A DNA stretch of 64,000 nt from JAMLHH01 sp035515235. GTDB lineage: Bacteria; Bacteroidota; Bacteroidia; Chitinophagales; JADIYW01. Where the stretch lies: contig DATJBS010000012.1 of NCBI GenBank assembly GCA_035515235.1, forward strand, positions 144,833 to 208,832. Direction: 5' to 3'. Positions 15,552 to 24,879 of the stretch are shown here, piece by piece (the first letter of the stretch is position 1; each line of letters begins with the position of its first letter). The position numbers and the translations under genes were made by a program. The notes beneath the pieces were generated by a model that was not told where the DNA came from, ran no database searches, and saw only the letters and a program-made list of their open reading frames with translations.

Positions 15552-17093
15552 TTATCTCAATTCTTTTTTCAATATTTTTCCTGTAGCACTCATTGGCAAT
15601 CCTTCTACTAATTCAATGATTCTAGGGTATTTATAGTTAGCTACACGCTCTTTAGTCCAAGCTTTGATTTCATCTACTTCAGCTTTTTGGTCAGCTTTTA
15701 ATACAACAAAAGCTTTGATTTCTTCACCATGCTGTTCATGTGGCACACCAATAATTGCTACCAAAGATATTGCAGGATGTTGCAACATCACTTCTTCGAT
15801 TTCTCTTGGATATACGTTAAATCCTCCTCTGATAATCATGTCTTTGGTTCTATCGACAATAAAGAAAAAACCATCTTCATCTTTTATTGCAATATCTCCT
15901 GAGTGTAACCAACCGTTTTTTAAAGTAACAGCATTAGCTTCAGGTTTGTTGTAATATCCTTTCATGACATTCGGACCTCGATAAACTAATTCCCCTTTTT
16001 CTCCTACAGCGACTTCATTATCATTCTCATCTACAATTTTGACTTCACAACCCCAAACTGGTGTGCCTACAGAACCTGGTTTTCTTCCAACATCTAATTG
16101 ATTAAAAGTAACTACAGGTGAACCTTCTGACATTCCATATCCTTCGATAATTGGAACATTGAATTTGCTTTCAAAATCTTCTAAAACTTTTATTGGTAAT
16201 GAAGCACCACCACTGACGCAAAGTTTTAAGTTTTTAGCAATAGTTAGTGTATCTAATTCTGTTTTGTGATGTAATAGCGCCCAATACATAGTGGGTACTC
16301 CAGCAAAAATACCTATCTGATGTTTATCAATCAATTGAAAAGCTTGTTCAGCATCAAATCTCGGCAACAATACATTATGAGCACCTTTATAGACACCAGA
16401 ATTCATTAAAACTGTCATGGCGAAAATGTGGAACAGTGGAAGTACTAATAATTGTGTAACAGGTTGACTTTCTGTGTCTAAAATATCTGAACTCACTACT
16501 GTATTAGTGAATATGCTATTGTGAGTTAATTCTGCACCTTTTGGTTTTCCAGTGGTGCCAGAAGTATAAATAATGACTGCAGTATCTTCTGCAGAGGTCT
16601 GTACAGTGTCAAAAGCTGGAGATTGATCTTTTAAGAATTCACCAAAAGTTTTTTGATTGGGTAGAAGAGAAGCTTGATCATTTTGAGGCATAATGACATA
16701 GAAGTTTTCACAAGTGTCCACTTCATTGAATCCACTTAAACCATTTTGAGCCATTGGAATATCAGGAGTGCCTATAAAACAAAAATAAGCTTTGGCGTCA
16801 CTATCTTTTAGGTGATAGGCGACTTCATCCTTTTTCAATAAAACACTCAGTGGTACGACTGTGGCACCTGCTTTCAATATTCCAAAATAAATCATTGGGA
16901 AATAAGGAACGTTAGGACATGTCAATGCTACTTTGTCTCCTTTTTGAATTCCTATACTTTTTAATCCATTAGCAACTTGATTGGCAAGTGCATTAATTTG
17001 AGCGTAATTGAGAGAAAGATCTCCTAAAGTAAAAGCTTTATTCTTAGGGAATTTTATAGCAGTACTTTCTAGAATTGTAGATAAATTCAGCAT
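15552..17093 (-). CDS. Long-chain acyl-CoA synthetase (AMP-binding ligase)
   Basis: Adenylate-forming enzyme (513 residues) that activates a fatty or related acid to its CoA ester. The phosphate loop YTSGTTGKPKG lies at about 175-185. Further motifs are YGMSEGSPV, YRGPNVMKGYY, GWLHSGDIAIKDEDG, and the C-terminal PMSATGKILKKEL with the catalytic Lys. The length and motif set fit fadD-like ligases; the chain length is not decidable. It is the first gene of a two-gene unit with the SDR. The ATG at 17093 gives a normal N-terminus (LNLSTILESTAIKFPKNKAF). Confidence 0.9.
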   Translation of the reverse strand: MLNLSTILESTAIKFPKNKAFTLGDLSLNYAQINALANQVANGLKSIGIQKGDKVALTCPNVPYFPMIYFGILKAGATVVPLSVLLKKDEVAYHLKDSDAKAYFCFIGTPDIPMAQNGLSGFNEVDTCENFYVIMPQNDQASLLPNQKTFGEFLKDQSPAFDTVQTSAEDTAVIIYTSGTTGKPKGAELTHNSIFTNTVVSSDILDTESQPVTQLLVLPLFHIFAMTVLMNSGVYKGAHNVLLPRFDAEQAFQLIDKHQIGIFAGVPTMYWALLHHKTELDTLTIAKNLKLCVSGGASLPIKVLEDFESKFNVPIIEGYGMSEGSPVVTFNQLDVGRKPGSVGTPVWGCEVKIVDENDNEVAVGEKGELVYRGPNVMKGYYNKPEANAVTLKNGWLHSGDIAIKDEDGFFFIVDRTKDMIIRGGFNVYPREIEEVMLQHPAISLVAIIGVPHEQHGEEIKAFVVLKADQKAEVDEIKAWTKERVANYKYPRIIELVEGLPMSATGKILKKELR

Positions 17094-17250
17094 TGATGCA
17101 GGTTTACGTTAATTGAAGTTTAATATAGTGTAAATGAAATTCTTTTTTAAATCATTTTATCAATATTTTTTGAAGTGAGCAATTATCTAGATAAGTCAAA
17201 CCTCTTTACCTAAAAATAATTACCTATTTTTAGTGATAAAATAATAGATA

Positions 17251-18069
17251 GTGAGTTTTGTAGAAAGTAGAAAAAATATCTTTTGGATTCCTTTAATTAT
17301 AGCAATTGTTTCTTTATCTGTATTTGCATTAGCAGTAGTATTTCATTGGATGGGAGAAGCAGTAGGTGTTGGAAGTGGATTTTGTGAAGCCGGACATGTT
17401 GGTTTAATTAAGCAACCTATCAATACCATTAGTAATATTGGATTTGTCATTGTGGGTTTAATTATTGCATGGTCACAAGCCAAAGGTTCTTATTCGGAGA
17501 ATAAAAACTTATTTACTTCTGGAAAATTTTTCGCCATCTTCTTTGCCTCTTTGGCTGTTTTGATTGGCCCTGGTTCTATGGCGATGCATGCTACTTCTAC
17601 AATTGTTGGGGGTTTCTTTGATTTATTGTCTATGTATTTAATTGCATCTTTTATTTTTGCGTATGCATTGACAAGATTTTTTCAATGGAAAAGTATTGGT
17701 TTTACTGTAATGTTTTTAATAGCGATGAGTATTCAATTGTACACATTTACTCTGACTTATGAAATGCCATTTATTGGTCCTGTTGGAAGACTTTCTTTCG
17801 GTGTATTTTTGATTTTGACTGCTATTATTGAACTGTATAGTTATTTTACTAGAAAGGTGCAAAAGAAGGTGTTTTTCGGTCTTGCTACTATTTTTGTAAT
17901 GTGTACAGCATCCTTTATTTGGGATATTTCTAAAACTGGTCATCCGTGGTGTGACCCCAATTCATTAATTCAAGGACATGGTTTTTGGCATTTATTGACC
18001 GCTTTAGCTATTTACTTATTATATAGATTTTACGTTTCAGAAAATATTATTTCAGATAATTTGAGATAA
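17251..18069 (+). CDS. CREST-superfamily (ceramidase-like) membrane protein, copy 1
   Basis: The 272-residue protein has about seven membrane segments and the metal-site pattern of the CREST superfamily: FCEAG with Glu46, INTISNIGF with Asn58, GPGSMAMHAT with His113, FFDLLSMYL with Asp124, and GHGFWH with His243/His247. These hydrolases include alkaline ceramidases and PAQR receptors and use zinc to cut amide or ester bonds within membranes. The start is GTG at 17251, supported by alignment with the tandem copy (MSFVESRKNIFW versus MNFVNSRKNIFW). All proposed ligands are kept in both copies. The likely substrate is a lipid amide such as the sphingolipids made by many Bacteroidota; this is inference. 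Confidence 0.78.
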   Translation: MSFVESRKNIFWIPLIIAIVSLSVFALAVVFHWMGEAVGVGSGFCEAGHVGLIKQPINTISNIGFVIVGLIIAWSQAKGSYSENKNLFTSGKFFAIFFASLAVLIGPGSMAMHATSTIVGGFFDLLSMYLIASFIFAYALTRFFQWKSIGFTVMFLIAMSIQLYTFTLTYEMPFIGPVGRLSFGVFLILTAIIELYSYFTRKVQKKVFFGLATIFVMCTASFIWDISKTGHPWCDPNSLIQGHGFWHLLTALAIYLLYRFYVSENIISDNLR

Positions 18070-18213
18070 AAAAGCAGTAATTCAATTGTATTATAGTTGA
18101 ATTGAAATTCTTTTTTAAACATTTATCAAGATATTCTAAAGTAGCTCATCTCTAAGACCTTATAAGTTCTTTCGTATTTATTTAATCCTTATTTTCGATA
18201 AAACTCAATAACA

Positions 18214-19032
18214 ATGAACTTTGTAAATAGTAGAAAAAACATTTTTTGGATTCCATTAGGTGTTGCTATCGTTTCCTTAACTGTCTTTACTTTAGCTGTA
18301 ATATTTCATTGGATGGGTCCTGCAGAAGGTGTTGGAGGTGGATTTTGCGAAGCAGGTTATGCTGGTTTAATTAAGCAACCTGTCAATACTTTTAGCAATA
18401 TTGGATTTATCATTGTGGGTTTAAGTATAGCTTGGTCTCAGGCAAAAGGTCGATATGCAGAAAATAATAACTTAATTACAAGAACTCATTTTTTTGCTAT
18501 TTTTTATGCTTCCTTATCTATTCTATTAGGTCCAGGTTCTATGGCGATGCATGCTACAACCACTAGAGTAGGAGGTTTTTTAGATATGATGTCTATGTAT
18601 CTGATTGCTTCATTTATCTTTTCTTATGCCACAGCTAGATTATTCAATTGGAAAAGTATCGGATTTACAGCAACGTTTTTGTTGGCCTTGAGTTCACAAT
18701 TATACGCACATACCTTGCCTTATGAAGTTCCTTTCGTAGGATTTATTGGAAGTTTTGCTTTTGGAGTTTTCTTGATATTGACTGCAATCATTGAAATCTT
18801 CAGTTTCGCAATTCGAAGAGTGAAAATCAATCTTTTTTATGGTATTGCTAGCATTTTGGCGATGTGCTTAGCATTTTTTATTTGGAATTTATCTTTGTCA
18901 GATTCTCCTTGGTGTGACCCTTCTTCATTGATTCAAGGACACGGTATTTGGCATATTTTGAATGCTGTTTCTATTTATTTCTTGTATAGATTTTACGTAT
19001 CTGAGAATATTGTTTCTAAAGATTCAATATAA
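18214..19032 (+). CDS. CREST-superfamily (ceramidase-like) membrane protein, copy 2
   Basis: A tandem paralogue of the preceding gene, also 272 residues and alignable end to end without gaps. The same candidate metal ligands are present (FCEAG, GSMAMHAT, FLDMMSMYL, GHGIWH). Upstream DNA is shared too: 17 identical bases at 17135-17151 and 18103-18119 plus weaker similarity around them, so the duplication included regulatory sequence. The spacing of 144 bases suggests that each gene has its own promoter. The two copies have diverged well beyond recent duplication, yet keep the active-site pattern, which suggests that both are functional and may differ in substrate. Confidence 0.78.
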   Translation: MNFVNSRKNIFWIPLGVAIVSLTVFTLAVIFHWMGPAEGVGGGFCEAGYAGLIKQPVNTFSNIGFIIVGLSIAWSQAKGRYAENNNLITRTHFFAIFYASLSILLGPGSMAMHATTTRVGGFLDMMSMYLIASFIFSYATARLFNWKSIGFTATFLLALSSQLYAHTLPYEVPFVGFIGSFAFGVFLILTAIIEIFSFAIRRVKINLFYGIASILAMCLAFFIWNLSLSDSPWCDPSSLIQGHGIWHILNAVSIYFLYRFYVSENIVSKDSI

Positions 19033-19035
19033 AAT

Positions 19036-19073
19036 GTAAAAAAAAACACCTTTAACAATACGCTAAAGGTGTT
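19036..19073 (-). terminator. Intrinsic terminator of the M3 peptidase gene
   Basis: 10-bp perfect stem (19045-19054 with 19064-19073), followed on the minus strand by a run of T (A run at 19037-19046 on the plus strand). It lies between convergent genes. Confidence 0.8.
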
Positions 19074-19094
19074 CAATTCTATGATGTTTTCTAA

Positions 19095-21239
19095 TTAATG
19101 CTTCTGTTGTACGACTTCAGAATGATTCAATCCTCTTCTTTCTAACAGCGCGCCTATGGTAGGTTCTTGTCCTCTGAAAGATTTGTATAATTCCATTGGG
19201 TCAGCTGTTCCACCTTTTTCCAAAATATTTTTTCTGTAAGATAAAGCTGTAGCTGGGTCGAAGATTCCTTTCTTTTTAAAGTATTCAAATCCATCTGCAT
19301 CTAACATTTCTGCCCAGATATAACTGTAATATCCTGCTGAATATCCTCCTGAGAAAATGTGATTGAAATATGTGCTTCGATATCTAGGAGCTATGGTAGA
19401 AACTAAACCAATATTCTTCATTGCATTTTTCTCTAATTCACTAGCATTTTTCAAAGGACTTTTAGTGTCTAACGTGTGAAATTGCATGTCTAAAATAGAT
19501 GCAGCAAGATATTCAGTTGTAGCAAATCCTTGATTGAATTTAGAAGTGCTTAAGTATTTTTCTATTAAACTGTCCGGAATCACTTCTCCTGTTTGATAAT
19601 GAAATGCAAATTCTTTCAAGAAATTACTTTCTGTCGCCCAGTTTTCAAAAATTTGAGATGGAAATTCTACATAATCTCTATAAACATTTGTGCCTGAGAC
19701 ACTTGGGTAATGAACGTTAGACAATAATCCGTGTAAGGCATGTCCAAACTCATGAAAATAAGTGGTCAATTCATCAAAATTCAATAAAGAAGGTGTGTTT
19801 TCTGTAGGTTTGGAGAAATTACAAACGATAGATATAATAGGTGTGATATGCTGACCATTTCTTGCAATATATTGGTCTCTATAGCTCGTCATCCAAGCGC
19901 CACCACTTTTAGAAGCTCTCGGAAAAAAGTCCATATAGATAATTCCTATGAATCTCCCATCAGCTTCTTTTACTTCGTAAGGAATTGCATCTGGATGATA
20001 AGAAGGTAAATTTGCTCTTTTTACAAACTCAATTCCGTACAGTTTTTTACAAGCTAGAAAGACTCCTTCAGTAACTTTATCTAGTGACAAGTATGGTCTA
20101 AAAACTTCTTCATCAAAGTCATATGCTTGCTTTTTTAGTTTCTCAGAATAGTATGACCAATCCCAAGCTTGAATAGCAAATCCTGCTTTTTCTTCATCTG
20201 CTATTTTTTGTAAAGCTTCTTGTTCTTTGTGAACGACGGGTAAGGTAGCTTTCCAGAGTTTTTCAAGAATGGTATTGACTTGTTCTGGAGTCTTGGCCAT
20301 AGATTCTTCAAGAGTATATGCAGCATGATTTGGATATCCTAAAAGTTGAGCACGTTCAGCTCTCAAATTGACGATTTCTACAATATTGCTATTGTTATCA
20401 TTTTTGTTGCCATTACTGCCTTTTGAAGTATAAGCTAGATACATTTTTTCTCTCAAAGCTCTATTTTCAGCATATTGCATAAAAGGAAAATAGCTTGGAG
20501 CCTGTAAGGTAAAAACCCATTTGTTTTCTAGTTTTCTATTGGTTGCTTCTTCAGCAGCACTTGCAATAGCAGATTCTGGTAGTCCAGCTAAATCTTTTTT
20601 ATTATCTATAACGAGTTCAAATTCATTGTTTTCTGTTAAGACATTATCGCCAAATTTTAAAGTCAATAGAGACAGCTTCTCATTGATTGCTCTAAATCTA
20701 TTTCTGTCTGTTTCTGATAATCCAGCTCCACCTCTGACAAAACTATTATAGAGATTCTTTAAGACAATTTTTTGTTCTGAATTGAGTTTTAAATTATCTT
20801 GTCCATCATGAATGGCTTTTATTTTCTCGAATAATTTTTCGTTGAGATTGATATTATCTACATGCTTAGTGTATTCTGGAGAAATCTCTTCTGCCAAAGT
20901 TTGTAATTCGGGAGAAGTAATTGCAGATAAATAATTGAAGAAAACTGCTCCGACTTTTTTGAGTAATTCTCCACTATATTCTAATTCTGCTATAGTATTT
21001 TCGAAAGTAGGCTTTTGTGAATTATTGATAATGCTTTCCACTTCTTTATTCTGCTGTTCAAATGCTTTTTCAAATGCAGGTTTGAAGTGTTCATTCTTGA
21101 TTTTATCAAAAGGTGGAATTTCGTATTCGTGGGTATAAGATTGTAAAAAGGGATTATCCATTGTATTGTTTTTGTTTTCTTGACATCCTATAAATGCCAA
21201 GGAGCTGATTAATAAAATTTTATAAATGAGTAATTTCAT
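19095..21239 (-). CDS. M3-family metallopeptidase lipoprotein (peptidyl-dipeptidase Dcp-like)
   Basis: Zinc oligopeptidase of 714 residues. The N-terminus is a lipoprotein signal with lipobox AFIGC (Cys19), so the enzyme should face the periplasm. The zinc motif HEFGHALHG is near residues 495-503, and FENWATE about 35 residues later supplies the third ligand Glu. The block YRSTYFNHIFSGGYSAGYYSY near 640-660 is the conserved substrate-binding segment of M3 enzymes. The family cuts short peptides, and Dcp removes C-terminal dipeptides. It is monocistronic with a strong terminator. The length matches Dcp (about 680) plus signal. Confidence 0.92.
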   Translation of the reverse strand: MKLLIYKILLISSLAFIGCQENKNNTMDNPFLQSYTHEYEIPPFDKIKNEHFKPAFEKAFEQQNKEVESIINNSQKPTFENTIAELEYSGELLKKVGAVFFNYLSAITSPELQTLAEEISPEYTKHVDNINLNEKLFEKIKAIHDGQDNLKLNSEQKIVLKNLYNSFVRGGAGLSETDRNRFRAINEKLSLLTLKFGDNVLTENNEFELVIDNKKDLAGLPESAIASAAEEATNRKLENKWVFTLQAPSYFPFMQYAENRALREKMYLAYTSKGSNGNKNDNNSNIVEIVNLRAERAQLLGYPNHAAYTLEESMAKTPEQVNTILEKLWKATLPVVHKEQEALQKIADEEKAGFAIQAWDWSYYSEKLKKQAYDFDEEVFRPYLSLDKVTEGVFLACKKLYGIEFVKRANLPSYHPDAIPYEVKEADGRFIGIIYMDFFPRASKSGGAWMTSYRDQYIARNGQHITPIISIVCNFSKPTENTPSLLNFDELTTYFHEFGHALHGLLSNVHYPSVSGTNVYRDYVEFPSQIFENWATESNFLKEFAFHYQTGEVIPDSLIEKYLSTSKFNQGFATTEYLAASILDMQFHTLDTKSPLKNASELEKNAMKNIGLVSTIAPRYRSTYFNHIFSGGYSAGYYSYIWAEMLDADGFEYFKKKGIFDPATALSYRKNILEKGGTADPMELYKSFRGQEPTIGALLERRGLNHSEVVQQKH

Positions 21240-21476
21240 GTGTGAATATATATAGTGTATAAATTTAGTTTTTCAAATCTAATATTCATGTTATTGTGTG
21301 CTGTTCTAAGGATTATTTTAATTGATTTTTAATGTTTTATTGACTATATAGTTATGATTTTTCGCTTAATGTTAAATAATTACCTAATAATGATGAGTTT
21401 TTTTAAAACTTAATACAATTATTGTTAAATAGTTATGTAGAATTTTTACTTTGTTGGTACAAAAACCAATTAACCC

Positions 21477-22064
21477 ATGAATTACAACAAATTTCTATTG
21501 TTCACTGTTGCCTTTTCTTTCTTTACAATGACTGCATTTGCACAAAACAATAAACCGCTTAACCGATTAAATACTATCGGTCTTTTAGTAGATTATCCTA
21601 TTATAGAAGAAGAGTTGCCTGAATCAAATTCTGGAGGATATAAGCCTTTATTAATTCAAGCAAATTTGAGATTTCCATTAATTAAAAACAATGGATTGCA
21701 TCAAGCTACTTTGTATGTGACTCCTCAATTTAACCCTGTACTTTCTCCATCAGTAGATAAGTTTCTATACGAAGCAGGTGTAAACTTGGGAATAGCTTAC
21801 GAATTTTATATTCCGAATGCAGCGATTTTGTTTTTTGGAGCAGGTGTTGGACCACATTATATCAATATCAGTACTGATAAACAAGCTAACGGATTTATTT
21901 TCTCTGATAATGTTTTTGCTGGTGTTCATCAAATTGTAAGTCCAAGTTTCATGGTAACTTACCAAGTGAAATATAGACATATCTCTAATGCTGGATTACA
22001 AAGCCCAAATAGTGGAATTGATAATTTCTTTGCAGGAGTAGGGATTTCTTACTTTCTAAGATAA
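21477..22064 (+). CDS. PagL-like acyloxyacyl hydrolase / outer-membrane barrel, copy 1
   Basis: The 195-residue protein has a signal peptide (to about AFAQ, residue 23) followed by alternating amphipathic strands and a C-terminal aromatic/Arg end (SYFLR), consistent with a small outer-membrane barrel. The motif RHISNAGLQSPNSGID (167-182) resembles the PagL lipid A 3-O-deacylase site His-x-Ser. His168 and Ser170 match; the acidic third member would be Asp182, where PagL as I recall has Glu. It would remove acyl chains from lipid A. It is the first of a tandem pair, each followed by its own terminator. The call rests mainly on this motif. Confidence 0.65.
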   Translation: MNYNKFLLFTVAFSFFTMTAFAQNNKPLNRLNTIGLLVDYPIIEEELPESNSGGYKPLLIQANLRFPLIKNNGLHQATLYVTPQFNPVLSPSVDKFLYEAGVNLGIAYEFYIPNAAILFFGAGVGPHYINISTDKQANGFIFSDNVFAGVHQIVSPSFMVTYQVKYRHISNAGLQSPNSGIDNFFAGVGISYFLR

Positions 22065-22085
22065 TATTTTTAAAAATATAATTTT

Positions 22086-22135
22086 CAATCCTTCAAGAGT
22101 TCTTGCTTTGCATTGCTTTTGAAGGATTGATTGTT
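22086..22135 (+). terminator. Intrinsic terminator after PagL-like copy 1
   Basis: 11-bp perfect stem (22086-22096 with 22119-22129) and a T-rich tail, 22 bases after the stop codon. Confidence 0.7.
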
Positions 22136-22273
22136 TTATAGTTATGCATTCCGTTTTTTATTGAATGCTTTTGTTGTTATATAACTACATAGTTTATGTT
22201 AGGGGTTAGCTATGATAATTGTTATTTTGTAATATGTTTTATATAGCTTAGCGCCGAAAACCCAATACATATT

Positions 22274-22864
22274 ATGAAATTTTCTACATTTATTACGAGC
22301 GCAGTAGCTCTTTTGTTTTTTACGAATTCCTTATTTGCTCAAAACAGTAAACCTTTAAACAGGTTGAATTCCATTGGACTTTTGGTAGACTATCCTCTCA
22401 TTGAAGAGAAATTGCCAGAATCGACTTCGGGTGGTTATAAGCCACTTTTAATTCAAGCTAATTTGAGATTTCCATTAATTAAGAATAATGGTGTACACCA
22501 AGCTACTTTATATGTGACGCCTCAGTTCAATCCAGTATTCTCTATTCCTACTTATAATAAATTTTTATTTGAAGCAGGAGTGAACTTAGGAATTGCTTAT
22601 GAATATTATATTCCAAATGCAGCAATTTTATTTTTTGGTATTAGTGTAGGTCCTCATTATATCAATATTAATACAAGTCAGCAAGCCAATGGGTTTATCT
22701 TTTCTGATAACGTTTTTCTTGGAGTTCATCAAATCTTAAGTCCAAAATTGATGTTGACTTATCAAGTGAAATTGAGACATATTTCAAATGCAGGATTACA
22801 AAATCCAAACAAAGGAATTGATAATTTATTTGCAGGAGTTGGAGTTTCTTACTTCTTGAGATAG
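22274..22864 (+). CDS. PagL-like acyloxyacyl hydrolase / outer-membrane barrel, copy 2
   Basis: A tandem paralogue of the gene at 21477, with 196 residues that align throughout with one extra residue (SIPTYN versus SPSVD). The signal peptide ends near LFAQ. The same His-x-Ser motif is present (His169, Ser171, candidate Asp183). Sequence identity is high in the strands and lowest in the signal peptide, as expected for two exported proteins under selection. It has a separate promoter region of about 200 bases and a terminator, so the copies can be expressed independently. Function is inferred from the motif. Confidence 0.65.
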   Translation: MKFSTFITSAVALLFFTNSLFAQNSKPLNRLNSIGLLVDYPLIEEKLPESTSGGYKPLLIQANLRFPLIKNNGVHQATLYVTPQFNPVFSIPTYNKFLFEAGVNLGIAYEYYIPNAAILFFGISVGPHYININTSQQANGFIFSDNVFLGVHQILSPKLMLTYQVKLRHISNAGLQNPNKGIDNLFAGVGVSYFLR

Positions 22865-22885
22865 TATTTTTTAAAATTATATTCT

Positions 22886-22934
22886 ACCGAATAGAGTTAG
22901 CATGGATTGATGCTGACTTTATTCGGTTTTTTTA
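22886..22934 (+). terminator. Intrinsic terminator after PagL-like copy 2
   Basis: Long hairpin: outer stem 22886-22893 with 22920-22927, inner stem 22896-22903 with 22910-22917 containing one G-U pair, followed by a run of T. Confidence 0.8.
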
Positions 22935-22961
22935 TTTATAAGCCAATTCTCATTGTCCTAA

Positions 22962-22992
22962 TTTGTATTTTGAAGACTTTCATTTAGCTTTG
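22962..22992 (+). promoter_or_regulatory. Consensus Bacteroidota promoter of yebC
   Basis: TTTG (22962-22965), a 19-base spacer and TAGCTTTG (22985-22992) match the Bacteroidota primary sigma factor consensus exactly. Transcription would start near 22999. This places the -7 box over the longer GTG start and supports the ATG at 23016 as the real start of yebC. Confidence 0.7.
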
Positions 22993-23015
22993 TGCTGAAT
23001 CTGATATACTTAATT

Positions 23016-23723
23016 ATGGGACGTGCGTTTGAATACAGGAAAGCAACCAAATTTGCCCGTTGGGACAAAATGGCGAAACAGTTTACTAGAGCAGGAAGAG
23101 AAATCGTAATTGCAGTAAAAGCTGGAGGTCCAGACCCTGAGTACAATCCAACTTTAAGAAGAGCGGTTCAAAATGCTAAAGGCGTAAGCATGCCTAAAGA
23201 TAGAATTGAAGCTGCAATCAAACGTGCAAGTTCTAAAGACGAAAAAGATTATACAGAAATAGTTTATGAAGGTATGGGACCACATGGTGTGGCTATAGTC
23301 ATAGAAACAGCTACGGATAATCCTACAAGAACAGTAGCCAATGTAAGGTCATATTTTAATAAAAAGGGTGGGAGTTTAGGAACTTCTGGAATGCACGATT
23401 TTATTTTTGAGAGAAAAGGGGTGTTTAAATTTAATGCTGAAGGGATAGACCTTGAAGAGTTAGAATTAGAATTGATTGATAGTGGTTTAGATAGTTTAGA
23501 ACAGGAAGAAGAGTTTATTTTAGCTTATGCCTCTTTTCAAGATTTCGGTGCAATGCAGAAAGCTTTAGAAGAGAAAGGGATAGAAGTGATTACAGCAGAA
23601 TTGCAAAGAATTCCTACTATGCTCAAAGAGATGACTGAAGAACAAACAGACGAAATCTTAGAATTGATTGACAAATTAGAGCAAGATGATGACGTACAAA
23701 CTGTATATCACAATTTAGCTTAA
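23016..23723 (+). CDS. yebC: YebC/PmpR-family protein
   Basis: The 235-residue protein begins MGRAFEYRKATKFARWDKMA, a variant of the usual YebC opening. It continues through the family blocks GGPDPEYNPTLRRAVQNAK, MPKDRIEAAIKRA, YEGMGPHGVA and NVRSYFNKKGGSLG. YebC proteins were described as transcription regulators; more recent work links some of them to relief of ribosome stalling at polyproline. It is cytoplasmic. A longer GTG start at 22992 is rejected because it falls in the promoter. The gene is single, convergent with the AI-2E-family permease gene downstream. Confidence 0.93.
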   Translation: MGRAFEYRKATKFARWDKMAKQFTRAGREIVIAVKAGGPDPEYNPTLRRAVQNAKGVSMPKDRIEAAIKRASSKDEKDYTEIVYEGMGPHGVAIVIETATDNPTRTVANVRSYFNKKGGSLGTSGMHDFIFERKGVFKFNAEGIDLEELELELIDSGLDSLEQEEEFILAYASFQDFGAMQKALEEKGIEVITAELQRIPTMLKEMTEEQTDEILELIDKLEQDDDVQTVYHNLA

Positions 23724-23740
23724 GAGATATACAATTTTTT

Positions 23741-24796
23741 TTAGGGATGAAAAATTTCATTTTCATGCTCATCTAGAATTATAGCATTTCTGTCTGAAAA
23801 TTCTTTGGTGTATAAATCCACTAAGAGTATTAAGAGAGAGATAATGGTTGGTCCAAAGATTAATCCTACAAATCCAAATATATTAATACCTATAATTACT
23901 CCGAATACAGTAATTAATGGATGGACATTTGCAATTTTCTTTTGAAGAATAAATCTTACTACGTTGTCAATATTTGTGACAATAATTCCACCATATAATA
24001 ATAAACCAATTCCACTTCCAATATGTCCTTGTGCAATTAAAATTAATGCGAGGGGAATCCAAACAATCATCGTACCTACGATAGGTAAAACAGATGCAAT
24101 TCCTGTAATAATGGCCATAATCACCGGCTCACTAGCACCAAATATTAAATAACCTATCAACGCAAATACTCCTTGAATTACAGCTAATAAAGGAATCACA
24201 ATAGTATTAGAAATAATTAATTCTCGTCCTTTTTTACTGATAATTTCTGTATTTGTAGACTGTAATGGAAATAACTTTTTGAAATATGCTTCCATTTCTT
24301 TGCCATTGATAAACATGAAGTACAATATAAAATACATGATAGTAAAATTGATAACTATCATAAGCGTACTTCCAACCATATTGGGCAAATAGGAGGAGAT
24401 AGGACCTTGAAGTTGCTTGATGGTATCAAAAGTCATGACATTATATCCTGTCAATTCTTGAATCTTATCCATCAGAATATTCCATTGGTCTAGTAAAGGC
24501 TGTGGGTTATTGATAATATTAGTTATTTTGTCTACCAATACATACCCTAAAAAGGTAAACGGAATTAGCAATACAATTGTAGCTCCTAACATTATTAAAC
24601 CTGCTGCTAACCAATCTTTCCAGCCTTTTTTTTCTGTTAAGTAGAGGTAGACATTTCTAAATAAAATATACAAAGTGAGCGCTCCCAAAATTGCACTGAT
24701 ATAGCTTAGTAGGTTTTTAGTGATTAAGAAGGTCAATCCTAATATCATTAATATTAAAAAGCCTTGTCTCAATTTATGGTTGTCAAAAGTGCTCAT
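23741..24796 (-). CDS. AI-2E family transporter (PerM-like)
   Basis: The 351-residue integral membrane protein has about seven hydrophobic segments and the family layout: a pair of helices near the N-terminus, a soluble stretch (about 95-150, with QWNILMDKIQELTGYN), then GASEPVIMAIITGIASVLPIVGTMIVW and the final VFGVIIGINIFGFVGLIFGP. Members include TqsA, which exports autoinducer-2, and several Na+/H+ antiporters, so the substrate cannot be stated. It is divergent from dnaX with an 83-base shared upstream region, and convergent with yebC. Confidence 0.87.
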   Translation of the reverse strand: MSTFDNHKLRQGFLILMILGLTFLITKNLLSYISAILGALTLYILFRNVYLYLTEKKGWKDWLAAGLIMLGATIVLLIPFTFLGYVLVDKITNIINNPQPLLDQWNILMDKIQELTGYNVMTFDTIKQLQGPISSYLPNMVGSTLMIVINFTIMYFILYFMFINGKEMEAYFKKLFPLQSTNTEIISKKGRELIISNTIVIPLLAVIQGVFALIGYLIFGASEPVIMAIITGIASVLPIVGTMIVWIPLALILIAQGHIGSGIGLLLYGGIIVTNIDNVVRFILQKKIANVHPLITVFGVIIGINIFGFVGLIFGPTIISLLILLVDLYTKEFSDRNAIILDEHENEIFHP

Positions 24797-24879
24797 TCGG
24801 TGTCTTTTTTACAATGTAATTTAAATTTTAAACATACTCACTCAATATCTTAAAAATGATATGCTATCTTTAAAACGAG

